In this document: positions 7,025-15,496 of the stretch, in pieces
How the letters are laid out: each line of letters starts with the position of its first letter
Position numbering within the stretch: position 1 is the stretch's first letter
From: CAADGU01 sp964581605
GTDB lineage: Bacteria > Chloroflexota > Anaerolineae > Promineifilales > Promineifilaceae
Length of the DNA stretch: 64,000 nucleotides
Reading direction: 5' to 3'
NCBI GenBank assembly: GCA_964581605.1
Contig: CAZOPF010000005.1
Location: 39,608 to 103,607, forward strand
Notes under the pieces: model-generated
Told to the model about the DNA's origin: nothing
Database searches by the model: none
Seen by the model: the letters and a program-made list of their open reading frames with translations, nothing else
Made by a program: the position numbers and the translations under genes

Positions 7025-7549
7025 TTACCCCGCAAAATCCTTCTCTCCGGCACGGATAGGTACGACAAGCCAGTTTTCACGAGGCGGCAGCGGGCAGGAG
7101 TAGTACGGGCTGTAGGCGCAATAAGGATTGTAGGCGTAGTTCAGGTCTACATGAATTTTGTGTGCGCCGCGCAGATCCAGGCCAGGGCGGTGATTATCCA
7201 GGTAACGGCCGGCGCCATAAGTTTCTGTTCCGTTGGTTGCATCCTTAAAGGGCAAAAACAGGCCGTGCCCATCAAAGTAAATGGTCAGACTGGCTGGCTG
7301 GCCTTCTACGGTAAACAAGAAGCGACCCCAACGGCGGAACGGCCGTGCCTCGCCCGTACTCGTTTCCATTTCCAGCAATGGTTCATCATCGGCAAACCGT
7401 TCCACTTCTGTTTCAAAAATCAGGTCATCATTGGCGGCAAAATAAGCCAGCCCGGTAAATCTATCGCGCTGTTCCTCATCCAGAGGAGATTGCGGATGGT
7501 GGGCCATAAACTCATCCACCTGCCGCCGAAATTGTGCCAATTCATTCAT
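7025..7549 (-). CDS. DUF1684 domain protein
   Basis: 174 aa, a DUF1684 family member of unknown function. Typical features are the N-terminal FRRQVDEFMAHHPQSPL, the central FTVEGQPASLTIYFD, FLPFKDATNGTETYGAGRY and the C-terminal aromatic run LNYAYNPYCAYSPYYSCPLPP that defines the family. No signal peptide or membrane segment is visible, so it is probably cytoplasmic. It stands alone upstream of the ribosomal operon promoter on the same strand. Confidence 0.85.
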   Translation of the reverse strand: MNELAQFRRQVDEFMAHHPQSPLDEEQRDRFTGLAYFAANDDLIFETEVERFADDEPLLEMETSTGEARPFRRWGRFLFTVEGQPASLTIYFDGHGLFLPFKDATNGTETYGAGRYLDNHRPGLDLRGAHKIHVDLNYAYNPYCAYSPYYSCPLPPRENWLVVPIRAGEKDFAG

Positions 7550-7619
7550 AACATTTTTCTTGTTTGTTGTAAGCCGTGCCCGTGACTCTAAATACCGTTC
7601 ACCGTTTACGATTCATGTA

Positions 7620-9047
7620 TTACGAACCTGGCTGCTCAGTAATTTGGAATTCCTGATTAAGCACACGGAAAACGGCCGTGCCCCCCGGCGGGCGCTGGTA
7701 GGTAACAAAAAATTGAACTGTCTGGCCTGGCGCCACTGTCCAGGGCAGTGGGGGATTGGTGGAGAGCAGCAGGTAAACGGCACCATCCGGCGAGGTGAGT
7801 TGAATGTCTGATTCAGTGATAATCAACGGCTGGCTGCCCAGGTTGGTAATTTGCCCGCCCAGATTGAGGCTGGTAAGGTCGTTTGATACCTCAGCCCGAA
7901 AGACGGAGATGCTGGCCCCTTGCACGGCCGTTTCCCCGCCCGTAAAGGGCAAGGTGATAAACACCTGCGCGCCGGTGTCCTGATTGGTGACAATCCAGCT
8001 AACCGTTTCGCTGTCTAACCCCAACGGCACCTGATAGCCGGCCGTCGCCTGGGCGGTCTGGTTGGCATTGAGGAAACCGTTCAAAATGGGGTAATTGCCA
8101 GATTGGGAAGCGGCCGGGTTCAGGGCATAGCGGTTGCCCAATTCATCTACCAGGGTCATTTGCAGGGTACTGCTGTCCAGGGCGGTCAGCCCCACGTTTT
8201 GGATGGTGTAATCCACCTGAAAAAAGGCGAAACCGGCCGGTATCTCCGGGCGGTCAGCAATGTAAATGGCGGAATCAGCCGTGATCTGCACATTATCCAG
8301 TTGGGCTGTTTCGCCAATGTTAACCACATTTTCCGGCGCGTTTTCAGCTTCAGCGGTGAGGGCACGGCCGCGCACCACCAATCGGTCGCTGCCATCAGAC
8401 TTGAGCAAAATGAGGGTGATGCCCGGTGACTGTTGGGTGTATACGGAGCGGTCGTCCGGGGGGGCAAGCGTGCGTTCAAAGAAGGTGAAGGTGAAACTGG
8501 TACGGCCGTTAGTGATCAACTGAATTTGATCACCCGGCGTTAACTGTGTCAACACTCCTTCATTGGTTTCTGTGTCTGGCAAACCGAGGACGTAATTGAC
8601 GACTGTGTCTTTAACCCAGGAGGCTTCGCCTGCGTTGGTGGCACTGGGTGTCCAAACGCCGTCGGCACCAATGGTGTCGGTTTTTACATCAAACTCTTGC
8701 CCACCCACTTGTAGGAGAATGGGCGTGCCCAGTGTGACGGAAATGGCCCCGGCGCTGCTAACAACTTGCACCTGAGGTTGGCTGGTAGGCAGGCTGGTCA
8801 GGGCGGTGGGGGTGGGCGGGGGTGTAGGCGTGGCCGTATCTCCATCACGCCATCTGTCTACGGCAAACAAAAGAGCGGCCGCCACAACGACACACATGGC
8901 ACACACCAGGGCGAGGCCGCCGATGATGGCAATGAGCAGCAACGGGGTGTTCTGGCGTAGGCTGGAAAACCGGGATTGTGCGGTAGATGATTCTTCCGCA
9001 GAGGATGACGCTTCGGCGGCGGCTTCTTCTGTTGGCTCGATGGACAT
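7620..9047 (-). CDS. Single-pass membrane protein with DUF4352-like beta domains
   Basis: About 475 aa. A short acidic Ser/Ala-rich cytoplasmic tail is followed by one membrane helix (LLLIAIIGGLALVCAMCVVVAA) and a Thr/Pro linker (TATPTPPPTPT). The remainder is extracytoplasmic and beta-rich, with two stretches resembling immunoglobulin-like DUF4352 domains (FFQVDYTIQNVGLTAL and LNLGGQITNLGSQPL). I start at the ATG at 9047, because the longer reading to 9104 begins inside a palindromic repeat element. It follows a larger secreted protein on the same strand. The ligand or partner is unknown. Confidence 0.75.
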   Translation of the reverse strand: MSIEPTEEAAAEASSSAEESSTAQSRFSSLRQNTPLLLIAIIGGLALVCAMCVVVAAALLFAVDRWRDGDTATPTPPPTPTALTSLPTSQPQVQVVSSAGAISVTLGTPILLQVGGQEFDVKTDTIGADGVWTPSATNAGEASWVKDTVVNYVLGLPDTETNEGVLTQLTPGDQIQLITNGRTSFTFTFFERTLAPPDDRSVYTQQSPGITLILLKSDGSDRLVVRGRALTAEAENAPENVVNIGETAQLDNVQITADSAIYIADRPEIPAGFAFFQVDYTIQNVGLTALDSSTLQMTLVDELGNRYALNPAASQSGNYPILNGFLNANQTAQATAGYQVPLGLDSETVSWIVTNQDTGAQVFITLPFTGGETAVQGASISVFRAEVSNDLTSLNLGGQITNLGSQPLIITESDIQLTSPDGAVYLLLSTNPPLPWTVAPGQTVQFFVTYQRPPGGTAVFRVLNQEFQITEQPGS

Positions 9048-9060
9048 AAAATAAGTGATG

Positions 9061-9107
9061 GGAGTGGAGGCTTCAGCCGGCATAGCTCCAGCTAAAGCCT
9101 CCACTCC
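9061..9107. repeat. REP-like palindrome, copy 1
   Basis: A 12-13 bp stem (GGAGTGGAGGCTT against AAGCCTCCACTCC) encloses a loop containing CAGCCGGCA. A related element lies at 24235-24283, sharing TGCCGGCTGAA and the CTCC end. Both sit just upstream of a minus-strand gene start. Confidence 0.65.
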
Positions 9108-9113
9108 GAACCG

Positions 9114-10985
9114 CTATGGAATCCCAATGGGCAATATACCAGGCGCAACGCGGATCAGCACCTGATCGGTAGATTGGGTGATAACCTGGCTGTAACTGAG
9201 AAAGGGCACCACGATGCGTACAGCGCCGGATGCCTGAACTTCAAAATGAATCATACCCGCTTCATTGGTCTGGCCGTAGGAGAGCAATTCCCCGGTGGCA
9301 TTATCAAACAGGGCGACATCTACACCCATAATGCCTTCGGTCTGTTCGGGCAGGTAATTATTATTGCTATCAAAGAAGATGGTGACGTCAATGCTCACCA
9401 GTTGGCCGCTGGACACGGCCGTAGCCGTCGGCAGCGGCTGCACATTGACCAGCGGCGGTGGCACTGGCGTGGGGATAAAATCAGCCGGGTTAATGGGCGT
9501 AGGGGTCGGGAACGGGGTAGGGAAGGCAATGGTGGGCATGGGTGTAGGTGTGAAGAACGTGCCCCCCCCGCCGCCACTGCCCGGCGGTGTGGGTGTGGCC
9601 GTATGGGTAGGAGTGGGGGTAGGTGTGGCCACAAGCTGCGTACACGTTAATGTATAGGTGTGTTGCGACGCCTCTTCCAGCGGGGGCACGTTTACCGGCC
9701 CCACCTGGATGAACAGCCAGCCAGTATAGGTAGACAGGTAAGAGACCAGGCTGCCCAGGTTGCCTATTTCTTTGTCGTCATTGCCAATCCAGGGGTTAAA
9801 CGGATTGGTGTTGGCATCGTACAAAATGATGTTGGTGTCGGCGGCCGAGCCGGCGGGAATGGTGGTTTCGCAGGTGTAGAAAATGCCCGGCTTCACCCAG
9901 AGCCGAAACGTGTCGGTATCCTGGTGGCTGCCCAGAGTGGGGATAAAGTTCAACGATACAGTCTCGTTGACCACAATCAGGCAGGCCTGGTCAAAGGTGC
10001 TGTTGAATTCGCAGGCGTCTGCGCCGGAGGGGAAAGCAGGCGGTGGTGTGAGGGTTGGTTCCAGAAAACGGCTGACTTCAAAGCAGTAAGTCTTGTCTAC
10101 CGGGTCGCCGGGAATGGTGTTGATGACGCGGGCAAAGTAAAAGCCGTTGGTGTTGGCGGTGAAGGTAACGCTGGAGCTACGGCCGCCCGGCGTTTCATCA
10201 TCATTTTCGGCGATGAGATTCTGGTTGGTGTTGAAGACTTGCAGTTGGGTGTCTAGCCCGGCCGCCAGATCGCGGGTGAAAACGCGGTAGGAAATACCCG
10301 CCTGCCCCCACCAGCGGAAGAAATCTTGGTCGCCAGGGGGGTAAAACGTCAGGCTGCATCGGGCCGCGCCGCCTGCGTCTACGTTGCTGGCCTCATTGAA
10401 GGTATTGTTAGGTTCTAACGCATCCGCAAAGATGGGCGCGCCGCCGGTAGCGGTGGGGGTGGCTGTGAAGTTGGTATTGATAATGCGGATGGAAGATGTG
10501 AATTGAGCGGAGTTCAGGGTAGCGTTGATAGGGCTGTACAGGACAAAATTGAAATAGCGATCAACCAGTGATGTGTTGTTGGCGATAGTTTGAATGGTTA
10601 TATCTTGAAAAATAGGGGAGCTGTTGGTAAAGGTGATAATGCCACTGATGGCCACATAATCCTGCCCGGCTACGGCCGTTACGGGAAAAGTGGTATATCG
10701 CACACTGGCCGGTGTGCCTGCGGGTGGTTGCACATTTAATTGAATTCTTACCGTAACCGGGCTGCCTTCGTTTGTGGAGTAACTGGTGGCCCCCATAGAA
10801 ATAATGGGAGTCTGGTAGTAAGCCGCGACTGGTGCCGCCGCGGCTGGTGCTGCCGCGGCCGTTTTTTGGGTGTGGAGTTGGAAAGCAACGAGAGTGCCAA
10901 ATGCCAGCAGACAAAGGATCAGTAAGAGAAAGCGGTGAGGCAATCTGGATTGAACTAAAACATGTTTCATAGAGTTTGAAACCAT
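9114..10985 (-). CDS. Secreted multidomain protein: Calx-beta, two PPC domains, SdrD-B-like tail
   Basis: 623 aa. The N terminus has a signal/anchor segment (FLLLILCLLAFGTLVAF). Next is a Calx-beta-like domain (EGSPVTVRIQLN, AGQDYVAISGIITFT). Two bacterial pre-peptidase C-terminal type domains follow (DALEPNNTFNEASNV and GDQDFFRWWGQAG; then SHQDTDTFRLWVKPG and GWLFIQVGP). A long Thr/Pro/Gly linker comes next, and the C-terminal 100 residues resemble an SdrD-B domain (DVTIFFDSNNNYLPEQTEGI). No enzyme domain is visible, so it is likely a surface or matrix protein. The ATG at 10970 is an alternative start. A membrane protein with a similar linker follows on the same strand. Confidence 0.8.
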   Translation of the reverse strand: MVSNSMKHVLVQSRLPHRFLLLILCLLAFGTLVAFQLHTQKTAAAAPAAAAPVAAYYQTPIISMGATSYSTNEGSPVTVRIQLNVQPPAGTPASVRYTTFPVTAVAGQDYVAISGIITFTNSSPIFQDITIQTIANNTSLVDRYFNFVLYSPINATLNSAQFTSSIRIINTNFTATPTATGGAPIFADALEPNNTFNEASNVDAGGAARCSLTFYPPGDQDFFRWWGQAGISYRVFTRDLAAGLDTQLQVFNTNQNLIAENDDETPGGRSSSVTFTANTNGFYFARVINTIPGDPVDKTYCFEVSRFLEPTLTPPPAFPSGADACEFNSTFDQACLIVVNETVSLNFIPTLGSHQDTDTFRLWVKPGIFYTCETTIPAGSAADTNIILYDANTNPFNPWIGNDDKEIGNLGSLVSYLSTYTGWLFIQVGPVNVPPLEEASQHTYTLTCTQLVATPTPTPTHTATPTPPGSGGGGGTFFTPTPMPTIAFPTPFPTPTPINPADFIPTPVPPPLVNVQPLPTATAVSSGQLVSIDVTIFFDSNNNYLPEQTEGIMGVDVALFDNATGELLSYGQTNEAGMIHFEVQASGAVRIVVPFLSYSQVITQSTDQVLIRVAPGILPIGIP

Positions 10986-11068
10986 TTGATAGGGATACCC
11001 TGATTCCAGTTTGGATTATATAGTAGGGGGGAAGGGTGTAGCAAATGGGGGTGAAAGTGGCTGGTGTT

Positions 11069-11097
11069 TTGAGTTGTGAGATCAACGGTCGTACAAT
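11069..11097 (+). promoter_or_regulatory. Promoter for the phosphopantetheinyl transferase gene, near-leaderless
   Basis: TTGAGT (11069-11074) and TACAAT (11092-11097) are 17 bp apart. The start codon is at 11107, so the transcript would begin at or within a few bases of the ATG. There is no Shine-Dalgarno in the gap. Confidence 0.5.
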
Positions 11098-11106
11098 CCC
11101 CCGCCT

Positions 11107-11844
11107 ATGAATGAGATGACGCGCTGGCCGGTGGGCACGGCCGTACCCCTTTTACCGCCAGATGAACTGCATGTGTGGTGTGTGCGGCTGGCACGGCCCC
11201 CGGCGGCCGTCTCCGCTCTTTTCACCATCCTCTCATCAGACGAGCAGGCGCGGGCGGCAAAATTCCATTTTGCTGAAGACCGGGCGCATTATGTGGTGGG
11301 GCGGGCCACCCTGCGGCTGCTTCTTGGCAGGTATGAAGGTGTAGAGCCAACGGCCGTTACCTTCCACTATAGTCTGCACGGCAAACCGGCCATGATGGGC
11401 AGCGACTTGCGCTTCAATGTCTCTCATGCCGCGGGCGTGGCGCTGCTGGCCTTTGCACGTGGGCACGAGGTGGGGGTGGATGTGGAGGCGGTGCGGCCGT
11501 TGCCAGATGCCCACCGGGTAGCAAAGCGTTTTTTTGCGGCCGCCGAGTATGAGGCGTATACGGCCGTGCCCGATGCGCAAAAACCGCACGCCTTTTTTAA
11601 CTGTTGGACGCGCAAAGAAGCATTTATCAAGGCGATAGGCGAGGGGCTGTCTTGCCCATTGAAATCATTTGAAGTAACGCTGCGGCCAGATGAACCAGCG
11701 CAGCTGCTTTATGTGCGCGGCCGCCAGACGGAGGCGGCCGGTTGGCAACTGCACGCACTAGAGCCGCTGCCCGGTTTTGTGGGCGCGGTGCTCGCCGAAC
11801 GGGGGGCCTGGCAGTTGCATTGCTGGCAGTGGCCGGATGCGTGA
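11107..11844 (+). CDS. 4'-phosphopantetheinyl transferase (Sfp/Gsp/HetI type)
   Basis: 245 aa. The enzyme transfers phosphopantetheine from coenzyme A to Ser of carrier proteins. The conserved motifs are VGRATLRLLLGRY, LRFNVSHAAGVALLAFA, GVDVEAVRP (metal ligands) and FNCWTRKEAFIKAIGEGL. The size fits the Sfp subgroup, which activates polyketide and peptide synthetases as well as fatty-acid ACP. No synthase is in this window, so the target carrier is unknown. It is a single plus-strand gene converging on the dihydropyrimidinase gene, with 3 bp between their ends. Confidence 0.93.
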   Translation: MNEMTRWPVGTAVPLLPPDELHVWCVRLARPPAAVSALFTILSSDEQARAAKFHFAEDRAHYVVGRATLRLLLGRYEGVEPTAVTFHYSLHGKPAMMGSDLRFNVSHAAGVALLAFARGHEVGVDVEAVRPLPDAHRVAKRFFAAAEYEAYTAVPDAQKPHAFFNCWTRKEAFIKAIGEGLSCPLKSFEVTLRPDEPAQLLYVRGRQTEAAGWQLHALEPLPGFVGAVLAERGAWQLHCWQWPDA

Positions 11845-11847
11845 AAA

Positions 11848-13200
11848 TTAAATCCGCAGATAACGGCCGTAACCAGCCGCTACCTGCAATTCGCCATCGG
11901 CCACTACCACCTGACCGCGAATGAGAGTAGATTGCACACGGCCGTGTAATGTCAACCCCTCATATGGCGTCCAATCGGCCATCTCATGCAGCGATTGGGT
12001 TGTTACCATCCAGGTGGCATCAGGGTCAAATATAACCACATCGGCATCAAACTGAGGCGCAATATGCCCCTTTCTGGCCAGGCCCATGAGCCGTGCCGGG
12101 GTGGTGCAGCACAGTTCCACCCACTGCATGGGGGTGATCAACCCCTGGCGCACCCCCTGTGAATAAAGGGCCGCCAGCCGCATTTCAATGGAAGGCACAC
12201 CACCCGGAATCTGGCTGTAATTAGCCAGCCCCGTCTCTTTTTCGGCGCGGGTAAAGGGGCAGTGATCGGTGGTAATCACCTGCAAATCACCCCGACTCAG
12301 GGCAGCCCACAGTGCCGCCTGCTCCTGCTCATCCCGGATTGGTGGTGAGCAAACAGGCAGCGCTCCTTCAATGCCAGGCTGGTCATATACCTCTTGCGTC
12401 AGGAAAAGATATTGCGGACACGTCTCGGCCGTCACCGGCAACCCACGCGCTCGCGCCGCCGCAATCCGCGCCACGGCCGCCCCACAGGAAACATGAAAAA
12501 TATGCACCGGTACGCCCACAAAGGTGGCAATATCAATCACGCGCCCGGTTGCCTCCGCTTCAAACAAGGCCGGACGGCTGCGCGGGTGCCAGTGCGGGCT
12601 GGTACGGCCGTTTGCCACATTATCGGCGACCAACGCCAGGATCACATCCCAATTCTCGGCATGAACAACGGGCAGGCCGCCGATTTGGTGTACGGCCGTG
12701 AGTGCGCGGAGCAGTTGCCCATCATCCAGGCGATGCCCGTAAGCCATATACAATTTGAAACTGGTGCAGCCCGCGGCATAGGCAGCCGGAACCTGATCTA
12801 ACCTGGCAATATCGGCAGGAGTGATGGTCATGTGCAGGCCATAATCCACCACCACACGTGGGTCGGCCAGGGCACGGCGGGCAGCAATGGCCGCCGGCAT
12901 CGTTTCGTCGGGCGCTGTTTCCACAAAATCAATGATGCTGGTGGTGCCCCCACAAGCGGCCGCTACCGTGCCGGTGTAAAAGTCATCGGTGGAAACAAAA
13001 CGGCCGATGGGCATTTGCAAATGGACGTGCATATCTACCCCACCGGGAATGATCAGTTTGCCCGCCGCATCAATCTCGCGCTGCCCGTGCAGCCCTGACC
13101 CCACCGCCACAATCGTTTCACCGTTAATGGCAACATCGGCTGGAGCGTGGGTTACGGCCGTGACAACCGTCCCATTTTTGATAACCAGATCAAACGCCAT
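11848..13200 (-). CDS. Dihydropyrimidinase / D-hydantoinase
   Basis: 450 aa amidohydrolase that opens 5,6-dihydropyrimidine or hydantoin rings. The metal ligands HVH occur in GGVDMHVHLQMP. The carboxylated lysine lies in TSFKLYMAY, and other ligands are VHAEN, HIFHVS and TTDHCPFT. PGGVPSIEMRL is typical of the hydantoinase subfamily rather than allantoinase or dihydroorotase. No other pyrimidine-degradation gene is adjacent, so the physiological substrate is open. It is 6 bp upstream of nothing on its own strand and is preceded on the same strand by a TauE-type permease ending 6 bp before its start codon, so the two may be co-transcribed. Confidence 0.9.
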   Translation of the reverse strand: MAFDLVIKNGTVVTAVTHAPADVAINGETIVAVGSGLHGQREIDAAGKLIIPGGVDMHVHLQMPIGRFVSTDDFYTGTVAAACGGTTSIIDFVETAPDETMPAAIAARRALADPRVVVDYGLHMTITPADIARLDQVPAAYAAGCTSFKLYMAYGHRLDDGQLLRALTAVHQIGGLPVVHAENWDVILALVADNVANGRTSPHWHPRSRPALFEAEATGRVIDIATFVGVPVHIFHVSCGAAVARIAAARARGLPVTAETCPQYLFLTQEVYDQPGIEGALPVCSPPIRDEQEQAALWAALSRGDLQVITTDHCPFTRAEKETGLANYSQIPGGVPSIEMRLAALYSQGVRQGLITPMQWVELCCTTPARLMGLARKGHIAPQFDADVVIFDPDATWMVTTQSLHEMADWTPYEGLTLHGRVQSTLIRGQVVVADGELQVAAGYGRYLRI

Positions 13201-13206
13201 ATCTAC

Positions 13207-13971
13207 CTATCTCACCAGATAAATAAGTGCCACCGCCACGCCGATAATCACGACCACACGGCGCAGGCTGGCCGGTTTGATGCGGCTGGCTAACCGGCCG
13301 CCCATCACACCACCTGCTAACGCCCCAACCGCCATCACCAGGGCCGCCGCCCACACCACCTGCCCGGAAAAGAGAAAAAAGATGGCGGCCGTTACGTTGA
13401 TGCTAAAAGCAATGGCCTGTTTGAGGGCATTTAAGCGGGTGAGGTTGTCATCCAGAAAAAGCCCTAACACGGCCAACACCATCACGCTTACCCCGGCTCC
13501 AAAGTAACCACCATAGACGGCCGCCAGCCCCACCGGCAGAATAACCCAGGCTTCATTGGCGGCCATTGTCCCTTTTTGCTCCCGACGACGCACCAGCCAG
13601 GCACGCAGCCGTTCCTGCACGGCCAACAGACCGGAAGCCATTAAGATGAGATATGGCACCAACTCCTGGAATACCCGCTCTTCTGTTTGCAAAAGCAAAA
13701 CTGCCCCCACAATGCCGCCCACCACACCGGCGGGCAGCGTCAGCCACAACCGCCGCCGCTGCCCGTGCAGCTCTTGGGCCTGCCCCATTGTCGCCCCCAG
13801 ATAACCTGGCGAGAGGGCAACTGTATTGGTGATATTGGCGCTGATGGGGGGGATGCCGGCTGCCACCAGAATGGGAAAAGTGATTAAGGTGCCGCCGCCT
13901 GCCAGAGCATTCACCGCTCCGGCAGCTACGGCCGCTAATGCTATCAGAATAAATTCCATGCCTGTGATCAT
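13207..13971 (-). CDS. TauE/SafE family membrane permease
   Basis: About 254 aa with seven to eight hydrophobic helices. Members export sulfite or sulfoacetate-type anions or have related anion roles. The N-terminal signature GAVNALAGGGTLITFPILVA and the later GLAAVYGGYFGAGVSVMVLA are the two TauE repeats. I start at the ATG at 13971, with AAGGAG upstream. A longer reading back to 14094 runs through a G-rich, palindromic intergenic stretch and is unlikely to be coding. The stop lies 6 bp ahead of the dihydropyrimidinase start, so substrate export for that enzyme is possible but unproved. Confidence 0.88.
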   Translation of the reverse strand: MITGMEFILIALAAVAAGAVNALAGGGTLITFPILVAAGIPPISANITNTVALSPGYLGATMGQAQELHGQRRRLWLTLPAGVVGGIVGAVLLLQTEERVFQELVPYLILMASGLLAVQERLRAWLVRRREQKGTMAANEAWVILPVGLAAVYGGYFGAGVSVMVLAVLGLFLDDNLTRLNALKQAIAFSINVTAAIFFLFSGQVVWAAALVMAVGALAGGVMGGRLASRIKPASLRRVVVIIGVAVALIYLVR

Positions 13972-14014
13972 TGGTGTGCTGCACTCCTTTGCCGGAGATA
14001 TGCAATTGTAGCCT

Positions 14015-14038
14015 GGGTGAGGAGGGAGGGGGAGGGGG
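14015..14038 (+). other. Potential G-quadruplex tract
   Basis: Four runs of three or more G are separated by loops of one to six bases. The tract lies 44 bp upstream of the TauE-type start codon, on the strand complementary to the gene. The pattern fits the usual G4 rule, but folding is not shown. Confidence 0.35.
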
Positions 14039-14054
14039 CGAGGAAGAGAAAGTG

Positions 14055-14084
14055 GAGATTGGAGATGGCGCCATCTCCAATCTC
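14055..14084. repeat. Perfect 30-bp palindrome, GAGATTGG family
   Basis: GAGATTGGAGATGGC is followed directly by its exact reverse complement. It lies between the lone receiver gene and the permease gene, both minus strand, and belongs to the same GAGATT-rich repeat group seen at 4382, 19724 and 46244. Confidence 0.75.
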
Positions 14085-14098
14085 TCATTAGCAAAAAA

Positions 14099-14479
14099 TC
14101 AGGACACGGCCGCAGCCGACAACACCTCGTGCAAACTGTTCATCAGCTCTTCAAAGGAAGCCGGTTTGCACAGATATTTGTTAGCACCGGCGGCCAGCCC
14201 TTCGGCCACCGCCTCCCGCTGAGTCTTGCCACTGAGCATGATCACAGGCAGCACGGCCGTTGCCGGATTGGCACGCAGCTTCTTGCACACCGTAATCCCA
14301 TCCATATCTGGCATCATCACATCCAGAATCACGGCATCTGGCGGTGTTTCGTCAATCATATCCAACGCTTCTTCGCCATCTCTGGCTTCCTGAACGGCAT
14401 ACCCCCCTATTTCTAGCATTTGCCCTATCAGGTCACGCAGGGCCGGTTCATCGTCTACCACAAGAATTGAGAATGTCAC
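14099..14479 (-). CDS. Single-domain response regulator
   Basis: A lone receiver domain of about 126 aa with no output domain. The acid pocket is VVDDE, the phospho-acceptor Asp is in AVILDVMMPDMDG, and the conserved Thr/Ser and Lys are in IMLSGKT and YLCKPASF. I choose a GTG start at 14479 because AGGAAC precedes it and the fold begins there; a longer ATG start at 14509 is possible. No kinase is adjacent. Its receiver is similar in style to the one at 28230 and both carry KPASF, so they may belong to one signalling group. Confidence 0.88.
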   Translation of the reverse strand: MTFSILVVDDEPALRDLIGQMLEIGGYAVQEARDGEEALDMIDETPPDAVILDVMMPDMDGITVCKKLRANPATAVLPVIMLSGKTQREAVAEGLAAGANKYLCKPASFEELMNSLHEVLSAAAVS

Positions 14480-14603
14480 TTTTTGTTCCTCGGTTGGCGA
14501 AAAGCACATGAAACTACAGGCTTTCCCAATTGATATGATTTAATGGTGCGTATTATGGCATAAAGAAGGCGTGAATGACAGTAGGAAATTTTTCACGCTT
14601 TGG

Positions 14604-15473
14604 TCATGGTGAGACTGCCAGATCAGCCAGGAAAGTGGCAGGAATCCGGCAGGGCTGGCCAGTGGCCAGATCAACACAAACGGCCGTAATAACTGCCCGT
14701 GCCACCACAGCCTGATCTTGAATGCGGGTGATGGTGGCGTGGCGCACGGCCGTTGCTCGCCTGATTTCTGACACAAAAGTAGAAACCGCCAATTCGTCGC
14801 CGAACAGCGCTGGCTGCCTGTATTCCAGGCGATAACGCCGGGCCACAATGCCAAAACCGGCCGCCACCATACGCGGCATCGGCCAGCCGCTGGCGGACAA
14901 TGCGGCTAACCCACAATCCTCGATATAACCCAGGTAGGTGGCATTGTTCACATGCCCGGCCGCATCCAAATCTCGCCATTTGACCGTTACCTTGTTGGTA
15001 AATGTGCCCAAGTTGGGTGGCTGTGCTGTCGGAAATGGTTCGCGGCGGGGCGCTTGCGCCGGCAGGCCTTCTGGCATGAAGGCCAGGATCATCTCTGGGG
15101 GAATGGAGACAGGCTGTAACGTCTGGCTGTCCAGAAATACCCAGTCGGTATGGGCCTGTGCTATCAATTCACCGCTTAGAGCGTGGCGGATTTCATAAGC
15201 ACGGCGTGAGCGTACCCGGCGGAAATCTTGAACCCAGGTTTTAACAACGGCCGTATCACCATAATGAAGCGGCCGCAAAAATGTAATATCGGTTTCTCGA
15301 ATGAGCCATTGTCGTTGGAGTTGTTGGTAACGGGCAATGTCATAACCGGCCGCGGCCGAAGCATCCAGCGCTGTCTCTTGCATATAACGCAAATAGTTGG
15401 CATGGTTCACATGCCCATAAGCGTCACATTCATAGTGGCGGATGCGAAATGAGCGTTCGTAAGTGAGAGCCAT
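14604..15473 (-). CDS. Acyl-ACP thioesterase, double hotdog
   Basis: 289 aa with two 4HBT-type hotdog repeats, as in bacterial FatA/FatB-like thioesterases that release fatty acids from ACP. The first repeat holds IRHYECDAYGHVNHANYLRYMQE, and the second VKWRDLDAAGHVNNATYLGYIED. Each has the Asp/Asn-containing DxxGHVN(H/N)A(N/T)Y active-site helix. The gene is alone on the minus strand between a lone receiver and a lipoprotein hydrolase. The chain-length preference cannot be read from the sequence. Confidence 0.88.
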   Translation of the reverse strand: MALTYERSFRIRHYECDAYGHVNHANYLRYMQETALDASAAAGYDIARYQQLQRQWLIRETDITFLRPLHYGDTAVVKTWVQDFRRVRSRRAYEIRHALSGELIAQAHTDWVFLDSQTLQPVSIPPEMILAFMPEGLPAQAPRREPFPTAQPPNLGTFTNKVTVKWRDLDAAGHVNNATYLGYIEDCGLAALSASGWPMPRMVAAGFGIVARRYRLEYRQPALFGDELAVSTFVSEIRRATAVRHATITRIQDQAVVARAVITAVCVDLATGQPCRIPATFLADLAVSP

Positions 15474-15496
15474 TGCTTAATTGGCGTGCCCTAGGG

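Noticed and set aside
9174..10256. Plus-strand open frames opposite the Calx-beta/PPC protein
   Set aside because: They are glycine/valine-rich mirror images of a Thr/Pro-rich coding strand and contain no recognisable motif.
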